Shown: positions 32,768 to 41,116 of the stretch, one piece after another
Position numbering within the stretch: the stretch's first letter is position 1
Layout of the letters: each line of letters opens with the position of its first letter
Assembly (NCBI RefSeq): GCF_900102785.1
Contig: NZ_FNGC01000002.1
Span: 248,001-312,000, forward strand
Direction of reading: 5' to 3'
Source: Arthrobacter sp. ok362
GTDB taxonomy: Bacteria > Actinomycetota > Actinomycetes > Actinomycetales > Micrococcaceae
Length of the DNA stretch: 64,000 nucleotides
Made by a program: the position numbers and the translations under genes
Notes under the pieces: model-generated
What the model was told of the DNA's origin: nothing
Seen by the model: only the letters and a program-made list of their open reading frames with translations
The model's database searches: none

Positions 32768-32875
32768 CAGCGGTTCGGCATGCGCCTGGAACCACGGCAG
32801 GCGGAAAAGTGGCACGAAGGGCGAAGGGGCCACGGAAATGGTGTACACCAACCTCGCGGAAGAATGGAAGGCCTG
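32768..32875 (+). pseudogene. Damaged remnant of an acetyltransferase 3' end
   Basis: About 108 bases align with 31956-32061, the last codons of the GNAT gene at 31502. The shared protein sequence begins RFGMRLEPRQAEKW against RLGMRLESRQVDKW. A two-base deletion after GTGGCAC shifts the frame, and no start or remaining domain is present. The same orientation as the intact gene suggests a duplicated copy that has decayed, or recombination around the inverted reductase gene. Confidence 0.75.
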
Positions 32876-32913
32876 CTCGCCCGCGAAGCGCTCAACGGAT
32901 TGAACTTCAGGGC

Positions 32914-33021
32914 GACGCTCCCTCCCAGTTGCTTCTGCCCGGACCACCCCGGTCCCGTGGAATCCCGGGGTTCCACGGGGCCGGAATCGGTCCCGGCGGC
33001 CAGCAACTGGGATGGAGCGCC
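32914..33021. repeat. Palindromic intergenic repeat, family A copy 2
   Basis: Outer arms GACGCTCCCTCCCAGTTGCT and AGCAACTGGGATGGAGCGCC, with inner TCCCGTGGAATCCCGGGG hairpin, match the copy at 7335-7443 in arm sequence, total length (~108 bases) and central AATCCCGGGG. It lies 65 bases after the stop codon of the M50 gene. The wider gap 32737-33086 holds only this element and the acetyltransferase remnant. Confidence 0.8.
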
Positions 33022-33086
33022 GCGATCCGGGCAACACGCGGGCCCGGGCCGGCCGGACCCGGCCCGGGTGCCGTTCGGGTCCCGCC

Positions 33087-35639
33087 TTAGGGCGCCGGCG
33101 GCGCGGTGGATGCTGGCGCGGGTGAGGCCGTGTCCGGCGTGGGAGCCGGCGCAGTCGCCGGTTGCGTACCCGTGCCCCCGGGCTGCGCAGGCTGCCCGGT
33201 CTGTGCGGGCTCTGCCGGTGCCGGTGCAGCACCGTCGGTGGGCGCACCACCGCCGGCCGGCGCCGTGGTCCCGGTGCCGCCAGCTCCCGGTGACGGGGCC
33301 TGCGTGTTGCCGGGAGAGGCACCTGTTGTGGCGCCGGATGTGGCGCCCGGCGTCGCGGCCGTGCCGGCAGACCCGGCCGGGGTGGCACTGGGATCGGCCT
33401 TGATGAGCGCCATGATCTGTTCCTTGTACGCGCTGAGCCTGCCCTGGATCTCCGAGAGCGGCTGGTTCCGCAGGTCCTTGCCGTAGGCCGCGATCTCCTG
33501 CCATAGCGCGTTGAGTCTGGCCATGCCGTCGCTGCTCAGGGGCCCGTCGAGGGTGAGCACCAGTTGGCTCGCCAGGGCGTAGGTCAGGCACCGGAGGCAG
33601 TTGTAGTTGGCCGCAGCCGAGAGGTTTTCCGGGACGATCACATTGGCCTGGCCCACAATCAGGACCACCTGGAAGCCCACGGCTACTGCGGCGCAGTCCG
33701 CGCAGCTGGCAAAGGCGTAGGCCTCATTTTTGGTGTCGACGGTGTCGCCGTCGTCCGCCCAGACCAGGGCGAACGCGACGTCGTAGACCACGGAACCGTC
33801 AGTGGTGTTGACCGCGAGGGACTGGTTGCCGTCATCCTCCGGAGCGGCCGGCCTGTCGAAGGGGAAAACCCAGGAAGGGGCAGTCGGCGCCGCGGCAGCC
33901 GCCGTGCCTGCCGACCCGGCTGTGCCGGTCGAGCCGGCTGTGGCGGCCTGCCGGGGCACCAGGACCATGCTCAGCTGCGGCTCGTCTCGTGTGGGCTTCC
34001 GGGCGCCCTCCGGCCACAGGGCAACGGTCTTGCCCGTCTGACCCTCTGCCATCCGGCTGGTGGCGGCGGCCGGGAAGACTGCCGTGGTGGCGTCGGCCAG
34101 GGTGCCGCGCTCGTAGGGCTGGACGGGGCGGTAGGTGTCGCCGCCGGGCCACCAGACGCAGGCGAGGCCCGCCGTCACGGCCGCGATCGCAACGATTGCG
34201 GTGGCGCGCTGGAGGGCCTTGCCGCGCGTCTTCTGCCACAGCCCGGTGACCAGCTGGCGGACCAGGCGCAGCAGGATGTACAGGATGCCCAGCACCGGCA
34301 GTGCCAGGCAGGCGAGCGCGATCACCCGCACGGCGGCGTCGGCGACGTCCCCGGCGGCGAGGCTGTGGGAGAGCATAGCCTGCTGCTTGAGGCCGTTGAC
34401 CCAGGCGGTGCCCAGGACGCGCGGCAGGGTCAGCACCATGGTGGCCATGCTGAAGAGCAGCAGGGGAACCGTGACCAGCACCCAGATGGTGACCACGGCC
34501 CGCGCCCAAGGCTTCAGGAGCCTGGCTTCGGGAGCTGTCCTGCGCCACGGCACCAGGGCCAGCAGGGTGGGCTTGATGCGCTGGAACAGGTCCGGGACGC
34601 CGGTAGCGTCGGCCAGGATGTGATAGCCGTCAAAACGGACCAGCGGCATCAGCTGCCGGACCATCTGCAGGATCTGGGTGACCACCACCAGCAGCAGCGC
34701 ATCGAAGCCGGTGGCCCACCAGATGCCCATGATTGCAACGGCCACGATTGCGTTGAAGTAGAGTCCGCCAAGGTCGGTGCGCAGCCGGCCGCCCCGCCCC
34801 AGCCGGTAGGAATCGGTGACGTCGGTGTAGAAGGCCGGCCACATCAGGTATAGGCCCGTGCCCATGGCGCCGGGGGTGGCACCGCCGCGGCGGGCGGCGG
34901 CGGCATGGCCGAACTCATGGAAGCCGGCCGAGAGCACCGTGACCACCAGGATCAGGAGCACCAGGCCGGGGTTGGCGAAGGCTTCGTGGGTGGCCGATGC
35001 CAGCCCCTTGACCATCAGCACCCACCAGCACGTGACCAGGAAGGCAGCGGTCACGGCCACCACGATCAAGGGGTTGAACAGCGTGGCGAACGGCGCTGTG
35101 ATCTTCCGGGTGCGGTCCGGATCGGTCACCGAATACCGGAAGCGCATGCCCAGCAGCGGGTTCGATTTCTTCACCGCGGGCTCGGAACCGTCCGCCAGCC
35201 GGAGGAGGCCGAGCGGGAGGAGCTGGGAGGTGATCAGCGTGCGGACGTTCTCGGCACTGACGAGCCGTCCGAAACTGTTGCTGGCGTGCCCGGCGATTTC
35301 TTCCGGGCCCCGCTGGCCGTCGATCGCCTCGAGCACCAGGTACAGCAGGCGGGTGAGCTGGATGGTCTGGCCGTCCGAGCGGCGCACCAGGGACGGGGCT
35401 TCCTTGTAGCCGGACCCCTTCGCCTCGCCGATCAGCTGGACGCCGGCGGCCCGCACCGGCACCGGCTGCAGGCCGCCCGCCACGGACGACTCCGCGCGGA
35501 CAGTACCGGCGCCGGCAGTACCGGCGTCGGATCCGGCGGCAGCGTCTGCGGCAGTATCGGCAGCCGAGCCGACCCCGCCGGGGGCGGGCAGGAGCGGAGG
35601 GCCGTCCTGCCCGGACGGCCCTCCGTGCACAGTGCTCAT
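33087..35639 (-). CDS. Membrane M50 metalloprotease with an N-terminal PqqD/RRE-like domain
   Basis: 850 residues. Order: a disordered Ala/Gly N-terminus (1-60); a small winged-helix domain resembling PqqD/RiPP-recognition elements (~78-150; TRLLYLVLEAIDGQRGPEEIA, LVSAENVRTLI); about six membrane segments (~188-495) with the zinc motif HEFGH at 241-245 and the third ligand Asp337 in RFDGYHIL; an extracytoplasmic domain with two CxxC pairs (Cys646/649 and Cys681/684); and a ~100-residue Ala/Pro/Gly/Thr tail. The metal residues are complete, so it should be active. Known M50/RRE proteins are called putative peptide zinc metalloproteases. It begins 7 bases after the stop of a leader-like repeat protein, its likely substrate. 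No good ribosome site: probably coupled. Confidence 0.82.
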   Translation of the reverse strand: MSTVHGGPSGQDGPPLLPAPGGVGSAADTAADAAAGSDAGTAGAGTVRAESSVAGGLQPVPVRAAGVQLIGEAKGSGYKEAPSLVRRSDGQTIQLTRLLYLVLEAIDGQRGPEEIAGHASNSFGRLVSAENVRTLITSQLLPLGLLRLADGSEPAVKKSNPLLGMRFRYSVTDPDRTRKITAPFATLFNPLIVVAVTAAFLVTCWWVLMVKGLASATHEAFANPGLVLLILVVTVLSAGFHEFGHAAAARRGGATPGAMGTGLYLMWPAFYTDVTDSYRLGRGGRLRTDLGGLYFNAIVAVAIMGIWWATGFDALLLVVVTQILQMVRQLMPLVRFDGYHILADATGVPDLFQRIKPTLLALVPWRRTAPEARLLKPWARAVVTIWVLVTVPLLLFSMATMVLTLPRVLGTAWVNGLKQQAMLSHSLAAGDVADAAVRVIALACLALPVLGILYILLRLVRQLVTGLWQKTRGKALQRATAIVAIAAVTAGLACVWWPGGDTYRPVQPYERGTLADATTAVFPAAATSRMAEGQTGKTVALWPEGARKPTRDEPQLSMVLVPRQAATAGSTGTAGSAGTAAAAAPTAPSWVFPFDRPAAPEDDGNQSLAVNTTDGSVVYDVAFALVWADDGDTVDTKNEAYAFASCADCAAVAVGFQVVLIVGQANVIVPENLSAAANYNCLRCLTYALASQLVLTLDGPLSSDGMARLNALWQEIAAYGKDLRNQPLSEIQGRLSAYKEQIMALIKADPSATPAGSAGTAATPGATSGATTGASPGNTQAPSPGAGGTGTTAPAGGGAPTDGAAPAPAEPAQTGQPAQPGGTGTQPATAPAPTPDTASPAPASTAPPAP

Positions 35640-35646
35640 CTAGGTG

Positions 35647-36402
35647 CTACTGCTTCAGGTCGGACTGCTGGTCAGCCGACGCCGTGGCGTCGCCATGGAT
35701 GTCTTGGTTGATGATGGCATCCTGCTGGGCGACGGCGACCGCGTTGCTGTCGATTGAGCCGATGTTGGCGCCGACGGCCGCGTCGATCGGCGCCGCGACG
35801 TTGGCGTTGGCGGCCACCGCGCCATTGATGGGTGCTGCGATGCCCGCGTTGGCGTCCAGGTTCACGTCGACGTTGAGCAGGTTGCCGTTGAGGGCGCCTG
35901 CGCCGCCGGCCGCTCCGGCCACATCCGCCGGCAGCGCGCCGCCCAGGTCCGGGGCCGTGCCATCGGGCAGGCTGCCGGTGGTGCCGGCAGGTACGGCAGC
36001 GCCGAGATCGGCTGCGGCCGGTTCCGTGGCGGCAGGCGCTGCGGCGGGATCGGCCGCGGTCCCGGCATCCGTGCCGGTGCCCTGGTCGATGCCGCTGTCC
36101 TGCACTGAGTGCGCGGTGGCATCGCCCGTGATGCCCTGGCTGATGAGGGTGCCCTGGTCGGCGAGGGCCTGGGATTCGGATCCGAAGGAGAGGACGTTTG
36201 CCGACGCGCCCGCATCGATCGGCGCCGCAACGTTGGCGTTGGCCGCGATACCGAGGTCGATCGGCGCGGCGGCGCTGATCCCCAGGTTCAGGTCGGCGTT
36301 CAGGTCCAGGACGGAGGCGACCTCCTTGTCCGGAAGGGCCGTGCCGCCCTGTGCCATCAGCTCATCATCAGTCAACGGGGTCATTCCCTGCTCAGCGCTC
36401 AT
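35647..36402 (-). CDS. Duplicated-module protein with a leader-like N-terminus, probable substrate of the M50 protease
   Basis: 251 residues from the ATG at 36402 (GGAG seven bases upstream). The first ~32 residues (TDDELMAQGGTALPDKEVAS and VLDLN) are charged and leader-like. Two ~75-residue modules follow, at ~32-106 and ~178-251. Each has AAPI(D/N), AANANVAAPIDA, a Q-rich stretch and GDATA, joined by an Ala/Pro/Gly/Asp linker (~107-176). There is no signal peptide, Cys, Trp or Tyr. It is cotranscribed with the M50/RRE gene. That pairing suggests a ribosomally made precursor or a membrane-processed surface protein. No known function was recognised; homologues may carry misleading database names. 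Confidence 0.78.
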   Translation of the reverse strand: MSAEQGMTPLTDDELMAQGGTALPDKEVASVLDLNADLNLGISAAAPIDLGIAANANVAAPIDAGASANVLSFGSESQALADQGTLISQGITGDATAHSVQDSGIDQGTGTDAGTAADPAAAPAATEPAAADLGAAVPAGTTGSLPDGTAPDLGGALPADVAGAAGGAGALNGNLLNVDVNLDANAGIAAPINGAVAANANVAAPIDAAVGANIGSIDSNAVAVAQQDAIINQDIHGDATASADQQSDLKQ

Positions 36403-36549
36403 AACAAACTCCATCTCCGGCACCCTGTGCCCGGTCAAAGCCCTAAGACGCCCCGCCCCCAGCGGACGGGTTCCACGTCGAAGTGCCCATCATGCCAGTA
36501 AATAGTAAGCATGGTGACCAATTTTGGGTATATGGAGGCCGGGATAACC

Positions 36550-36611
36550 CATCGATTGCTCCGTAACCGCCCTTATGGAGGTCCAAAAGGGCACTTACGG
36601 AGCAGTCGATG
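36550..36611. repeat. Palindromic repeat family B, copy 2
   Basis: Shares TTGCTCCGTAACCGCCCTT and the complementary arm CTTACGGAGCA with 31421-31486. It lies 47 bases after the stop of oligopeptidase B (minus strand) and upstream of the leader-like gene, in the gap 36403-36658. That gap also holds an inverted CATGC/GCATG pair near 36491-36513. Confidence 0.82.
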
Positions 36612-36658
36612 AATGAGGGATGGGGGTGGGGAATGGGGGGCGGGCGGGGGGAGGGGTG

Positions 36659-38875
36659 TTACTTCTGCCCGGCTCCCGGCAGCATTTCGGTGGCTCCGAG
36701 GGAATCGGCGACGAACGCGTAGTCCCAGGCCCGTTCGCGCCACTGCACGTACCGGCCCGAGGCGCCGCCGTGGCCGCCTTCCATCTCGATCTTCAGGACA
36801 ATCGGCTCGCTTCCGGTGTTCACTTCGCGCAGCCGCTGCACCCATTTGGCCGGCTCCACGTAGAGCACGCGGGTGTCGTTGAAGCTGGTGACCGCTGCGA
36901 TCTTCGGGTACGCCACGGCGCGGACGTTCTCGTACGGCGTGTACGACTTCATGTACGCGTACACGTCCGGGTCCGTGATCGGGTTGCCCCATTCCTCCCA
37001 CTCCAGCGCCGAGAGCGGCAGTTCGGGGTCCAGGATGGTGGTCAGCGCGTCCACGAACGGAACGGCGGCAACAATCGCCGCATACTTTTCCGGCGCCAAG
37101 TTGGCGGCCGCGCCCATCAGCAGGCCGCCGGCGGAGCCGCCCATCGCGGCGATCCGGCCCGGGTCCACCCAGCCGGATCCGGCGAGCCAGTCCGTGGCCG
37201 CGATGAAGTCGGTGAACGTGTTCTTCTTGCGCAGCTTCTTGCCGTCGTCGTACCAGTGCCGGCCCAGTTCGCCGCCGCCGCGGATGTGGGCGATCACGAA
37301 CACGATGCCCCGGTCCAGTAGGGACAACCGGGGGATCCCGAAGCCCGGATCCATGCTCATTTCGTAGGAGCCGTAGCCGTAGACCAGGCCGGCCGCGGTC
37401 GAATCCCGCCGGACGGAGGCGTGGCGGAGCACCGAGAGCGGAATCTTGGTCCCGTCCCCGGCGGTGGCCCACTCCCGGGTGGCGACGTAGTCCGACGCCG
37501 AGTAGCCGCCCAGCACCGGGCTCTCCTTGCGCAGCAGGAGTTCACCGCCCGGTTGCTCCGGGGTAGGCAGCACGAAGTCGTAGACCCGGGACGGGGTGAA
37601 GTAGGAGGTGTAGCCCATCCGGATCACGGGGGCCTCGTAGTCCGAGCCCGCAACGCCGGCGGTGTACAGCTCCTCATCGAACGCAGGTTCCACCGCGGCG
37701 CCCTGCTCTGGGGTGCCCAGGCCGGCCAGGGGCAGGACCTGGACCCGTTCAATCGTGTTCTTGCGGACGGAGACCACCGCGTGGGTGGAGGTGACCCCGG
37801 CACCGTTGACGCGGACTTGGTCGGAATGGGCGACGACGGTGTCCCAGTGCTGCTCGGCGAGCGGCTTTGCGAGCTCGGCCGGGTCGACGAGCGAGACCAT
37901 GGAATTGATGGCGTCCTTGTTGTGGGTGAGCAGGATTCGCTCCTGGCTCCGGCCCGAGGCGTCCGCCAGCAGGAACGGCTCGGCCTCGTACAGGATGCGC
38001 TCGTCGCGGGAGATCACGGTGCGCAGCCCGGCGTCGAAGTCGTCAAAGCGCAGCAGGCGGGTCTCGCTGAACTCGGAGCAGCCGATGCTGAGCACAAGGT
38101 GGCGCCGGTCGGCCGAGAGCTCGAAGCCGAGCCACATGGCGACGTCGTCCTCCTGATAGAGGACCGCGTCCTCGCTGACGGGTGTGCCGAGCACGTGGGA
38201 CTTGACCTGGTACGGCCGCCAGGAATCGTCCACCACGGTATAGAAGATCCGGCTGCCGTCGGGGGAGAAAGAGATGCCGTAGAAGATGTTCTCGATCACG
38301 TCCGGTAGCAGCATGCCGGTGCTCAGGTCCTTGATGCGCAGCGTGAAGCGCTCGTCGCCGGCGTTGTCCACGGCGTAGGCATAGAGGGTGCCGTCGATGG
38401 TGGTGGCGGCCCCGCCCACGGCGAAGAACGGCTTGCCCTCGGCCTCGAGGTTGCCATCGAGGAGGACTTCCTCGCCGGGGATGACGACGCCGGCCTCCAC
38501 GGCCGGGGGAGTCCAGTCCGCGACGCGGTCCCCGGTTTCCTGGCCGCGCACGCGGCAGTGGATGCCGTACTCCTTGCCCTCGACCGAGCGGGTGTAGTAC
38601 CACCAGCCGTCCTTGCGGTTCGGGACGGAGAGGTCGGTTTCCTGCGTGCGGCCCTTGATTTCCTGGAAGATGGCCTCGCGCAGCGGCTCCTGGTGCGCGG
38701 TCACCGCCTCCTGGTAGGTGTTTTCCGCCTTGAGCAGGTCCACGACCTCGGTGGATTCCTTGTCCCGCAGCCATTCGTAGTTGTCCTCGAATGCGTCGCC
38801 GTGGTGGGTGCGCACCGAGGGAACTTTCCGGGCGACGGGAGGCTGGTGGGACGGCTGGGCGGGAGTCTGGGTCAT
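36659..38875 (-). CDS. ptrB: Oligopeptidase B (protease II, S9A family)
   Basis: 738 residues: an N-terminal seven-bladed propeller (~75-420) and a C-terminal alpha/beta hydrolase domain. The catalytic Ser581 is in GGSAGGLLMG; the acid and base lie in SFNDTRVLYVEP and GHGGASGRY. Such enzymes cut short peptides after basic residues in the cytosol. TAGATT (38887-38882 on the minus strand) lies six bases before the ATG, again a leaderless arrangement. It is slightly longer than E. coli PtrB through the N-terminus. Confidence 0.93.
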   Translation of the reverse strand: MTQTPAQPSHQPPVARKVPSVRTHHGDAFEDNYEWLRDKESTEVVDLLKAENTYQEAVTAHQEPLREAIFQEIKGRTQETDLSVPNRKDGWWYYTRSVEGKEYGIHCRVRGQETGDRVADWTPPAVEAGVVIPGEEVLLDGNLEAEGKPFFAVGGAATTIDGTLYAYAVDNAGDERFTLRIKDLSTGMLLPDVIENIFYGISFSPDGSRIFYTVVDDSWRPYQVKSHVLGTPVSEDAVLYQEDDVAMWLGFELSADRRHLVLSIGCSEFSETRLLRFDDFDAGLRTVISRDERILYEAEPFLLADASGRSQERILLTHNKDAINSMVSLVDPAELAKPLAEQHWDTVVAHSDQVRVNGAGVTSTHAVVSVRKNTIERVQVLPLAGLGTPEQGAAVEPAFDEELYTAGVAGSDYEAPVIRMGYTSYFTPSRVYDFVLPTPEQPGGELLLRKESPVLGGYSASDYVATREWATAGDGTKIPLSVLRHASVRRDSTAAGLVYGYGSYEMSMDPGFGIPRLSLLDRGIVFVIAHIRGGGELGRHWYDDGKKLRKKNTFTDFIAATDWLAGSGWVDPGRIAAMGGSAGGLLMGAAANLAPEKYAAIVAAVPFVDALTTILDPELPLSALEWEEWGNPITDPDVYAYMKSYTPYENVRAVAYPKIAAVTSFNDTRVLYVEPAKWVQRLREVNTGSEPIVLKIEMEGGHGGASGRYVQWRERAWDYAFVADSLGATEMLPGAGQK

Positions 38876-38902
38876 GGACCCAATCTACCTAAGAGCGGCG
38901 CC

Positions 38903-39982
38903 TCAATTGCCGTTCTGCAGATTGTGGGCCGCCACGTAGCCGGCGAGCTTTCCCGAGCCCAGCGCGGCGGAGACCGCCGCGGTCGCGGCAGGGTCCTGCA
39001 GGACAATCGACTGGCCGTCCGAGCTGAACCCTGTGCCGGCGGTCGGCAGCGTGAAGAACACGCCACGTCCCGGCGCAGTGTTGCGGAGGGTGAAGGCGAG
39101 GTTTTCCAGCGACTTCAGGGTGAAGCTTGCATCCAGGGTCACGTGCGGCAGCACCGTTTTGATGAGTTTGCGGACAGTGTTGCGGTCCACCAGCCTGCCC
39201 TCGGATGCCATTTTGGCCATCACGGCTTTCAGGAAAGTTTGCTGGTTCCGGACCCGCTGGTAGTCGCCATCGGCGAAGGCATGGCGCTCGCGGACAAAGG
39301 CCAGGGCCTGCAGCCCGTTGAGTCGGTTCACGCCCGCCGGAAAATACACCTTGTCGTCCGCGGTGCTGGTGAATGCCTGCTTGACGTTGACGTCGACGCC
39401 GCCGAGCGCGTCCGTCAAGGCCGCAAACCCCTGAAAATCCAGCATCACCGTGTGGTCAATGTGCTGGCCCAGCAGCGCCTCCACCGTTCGCGTCATCAGC
39501 GGCAGCCCGCCCAGTTCCAGTCCGGCGTTCACTTTCGCGGTTCCGTGGCCGGGGATGTTCACCCAAAGGTCGCGCATGATCGAGATGCCGTAGACGCTCT
39601 GCCGGTCCGCCGGAATGTGGATCAGCACGAGGGCGTCCCCGCGCTGGTCGGAGGCGATGCCGCCGACTGCCACCGCCCGCTCATTCACCCGGCTGTCGCT
39701 CCCGATCAGCAAGATGTTGAGGGCGACGGCAGGTGGTTCGGGCGTGGGCGTGGGCGTGGGGCCCGGTGCCGTCGCAGGCGCGGCAGCCGGGGCGACGGTT
39801 CCCTCCGGTGCGGGATCCGCGGGCCGCTGGCGGGAGAGAACGTACGCCGAGACGGCGACGGCGACCGCGAGCAGCGCCGCCAGAAGCAGGATTATCCAAC
39901 GACGACGGCCTGCCGCGGGGGACGCGGGAGGGGGCGGGGACGCCGCGGAAGCCGCGGCTGCTGGCTCCGGAGCGTTCCCCAT
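38903..39982 (-). CDS. LytR-CpsA-Psr (LCP) family cell-wall glycopolymer transferase
   Basis: 359 residues: a short Pro/Ala-rich cytoplasmic part, one membrane helix (IILLLAALLAVAVAVSAYVL, ~30-49), a Pro linker, and the LCP domain (~100-330) with LLIGSDSRVNE, HIPADRQSVYGISIMRDLWV and FVRERHAFADGDYQRVRNQQ. The Arg and Asp residues that bind the polyprenyl pyrophosphate are present. LCP enzymes attach teichoic-acid-like or arabinogalactan-type polymers to peptidoglycan. TAGCGT (39994-39989) six bases before the ATG suggests a leaderless transcript. A close paralogue follows upstream at 40058. Confidence 0.9.
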   Translation of the reverse strand: MGNAPEPAAAASAASPPPPASPAAGRRRWIILLLAALLAVAVAVSAYVLSRQRPADPAPEGTVAPAAAPATAPGPTPTPTPEPPAVALNILLIGSDSRVNERAVAVGGIASDQRGDALVLIHIPADRQSVYGISIMRDLWVNIPGHGTAKVNAGLELGGLPLMTRTVEALLGQHIDHTVMLDFQGFAALTDALGGVDVNVKQAFTSTADDKVYFPAGVNRLNGLQALAFVRERHAFADGDYQRVRNQQTFLKAVMAKMASEGRLVDRNTVRKLIKTVLPHVTLDASFTLKSLENLAFTLRNTAPGRGVFFTLPTAGTGFSSDGQSIVLQDPAATAAVSAALGSGKLAGYVAAHNLQNGN

Positions 39983-40057
39983 GAACGGACGCTACCACTG
40001 CTGCCCGCCGCGGACTAAGGGTCCAAGGGCCTCCCCTGGCGCCTCACTTGGCGGGAC

Positions 40058-41116
40058 TCAGTTCCCGTTCTCGAACTTGTTCGCGGCGACATACTGGCCC
40101 AGGGAATCCGAAGCCATTGCCGCGGAGATCGCGTGGATGGCGTTCGGGTCGGTCAGCACGATCGACTGGCCGTCCGAGGACGAGCCGATGCCGCCGGTTG
40201 GCAGCGTGAACATGACGGTGTTCTGCGCCCGGATGTCCTTGAGTTCGAGCCCCAGCCCTGCCACGGCGCCCGAGTCCAGGGACTTGTCAACCGTGACGAA
40301 CGGCGAGACGGCGCCCACCATGTTGTTGATGGTGATCGGGTTGCTCAGCGTCTGGCCGGCGATCGACTTCTTGATGATGGCCCGCAGGAACTCCTGCTGG
40401 TTGCGGACGCGCTGGTAGTCGCCGTCGGCGTAGGCGTGGCGTTCCCGCACGAAGGCCAGGGCTTGGGTTCCATTGAAAGTGTGCTGGCCCGGGGCGAAGG
40501 ACTGGCCCGGCAGTGCGGTCGAGGTGAACGGCACCTTGATATTCACGCTTACCCCACCCAGCGCGTCCGTGAGTCCCTTGAAGCCCTCGAAGTCGATCAT
40601 CGCGACGTGATCGATGCGCTGCTGGAAGATCGACTCGATGGTCTGCACCATCAGGGGCGTGCCGCCGAGGGCCAGCGCCGAGTTGATCTTCGCCTCGCCG
40701 TGGCCAGGGATGTCCACCCAGAGGTCGCGCATGATGGACATGGTGTAGATGTTCTTGCGGTCCGCCGGGATGTGCATGAGCATCAGCGTGTCCGCGCGCT
40801 GGTTCGTGGGCGTTCCGCCCGCGGCATCAGACTCGGTGGCGCCGCGGCTGTCGCTGCCCATCACGAGAATGTTCATCGCGGTGTCCGTCTTCTTCGGGCG
40901 CGTGGACTCCTCCGGGAAGGCCTGGTCAATCTTGCTCGTGCCGGAGTCGAAGGTCCGTGCGAGGTTGAAGAGGTAGCCGCCAGCCACCACCGCGACGAGC
41001 GCAACCACGACGGCGACGGCGACCAGCACCTTGCGGCCTCGGCGCGTCTTTTTGGGCCGCCGCTCCCGGGATTCCGCCCCGCGGACGTCGTCTGGGCTGT
41101 CGAAGGGGTGTGTCAT
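40058..41116 (-). CDS. LytR-CpsA-Psr (LCP) family cell-wall glycopolymer transferase (paralogue)
   Basis: 352 residues with the same plan as the neighbouring LCP protein: a basic cytoplasmic segment (RRPKKTRRGRKV), one membrane helix (VLVAVAVVVALVAVVAGGYLF), then the LCP domain with LVMGSDSRG, HIPADRKNIYTMSIMRDLWV and FVRERHAYADGDYQRVRNQQ. Both proteins end in YVAA(H/N)..NGN, a sign of recent tandem duplication. The start has a GAGGAACAC ribosome site, unlike its leaderless paralogue, so the two may be expressed separately. Confidence 0.9.
   Translation of the reverse strand: MTHPFDSPDDVRGAESRERRPKKTRRGRKVLVAVAVVVALVAVVAGGYLFNLARTFDSGTSKIDQAFPEESTRPKKTDTAMNILVMGSDSRGATESDAAGGTPTNQRADTLMLMHIPADRKNIYTMSIMRDLWVDIPGHGEAKINSALALGGTPLMVQTIESIFQQRIDHVAMIDFEGFKGLTDALGGVSVNIKVPFTSTALPGQSFAPGQHTFNGTQALAFVRERHAYADGDYQRVRNQQEFLRAIIKKSIAGQTLSNPITINNMVGAVSPFVTVDKSLDSGAVAGLGLELKDIRAQNTVMFTLPTGGIGSSSDGQSIVLTDPNAIHAISAAMASDSLGQYVAANKFENGN

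Noticed and set aside
32737..33591. Long upstream extension of the DHFR-like gene
   Set aside because: It would cross a pseudogene, a palindrome and the 3' end of the M50 gene; the family start MRLTLTEFLTLDG has its own ribosome site.
33087..36402. Daptide-type biosynthetic cluster
   Set aside because: An M50 protease is shared with daptide loci, but no methyltransferase, aminotransferase or oxidative decarboxylase gene lies adjacent, and the substrate protein is far larger than daptide precursors.
38558..40018. Plus-strand frame across the 5' part of ptrB and the LCP gene
   Set aside because: Antisense to well-recognised genes, no domain likeness and no ribosome site.
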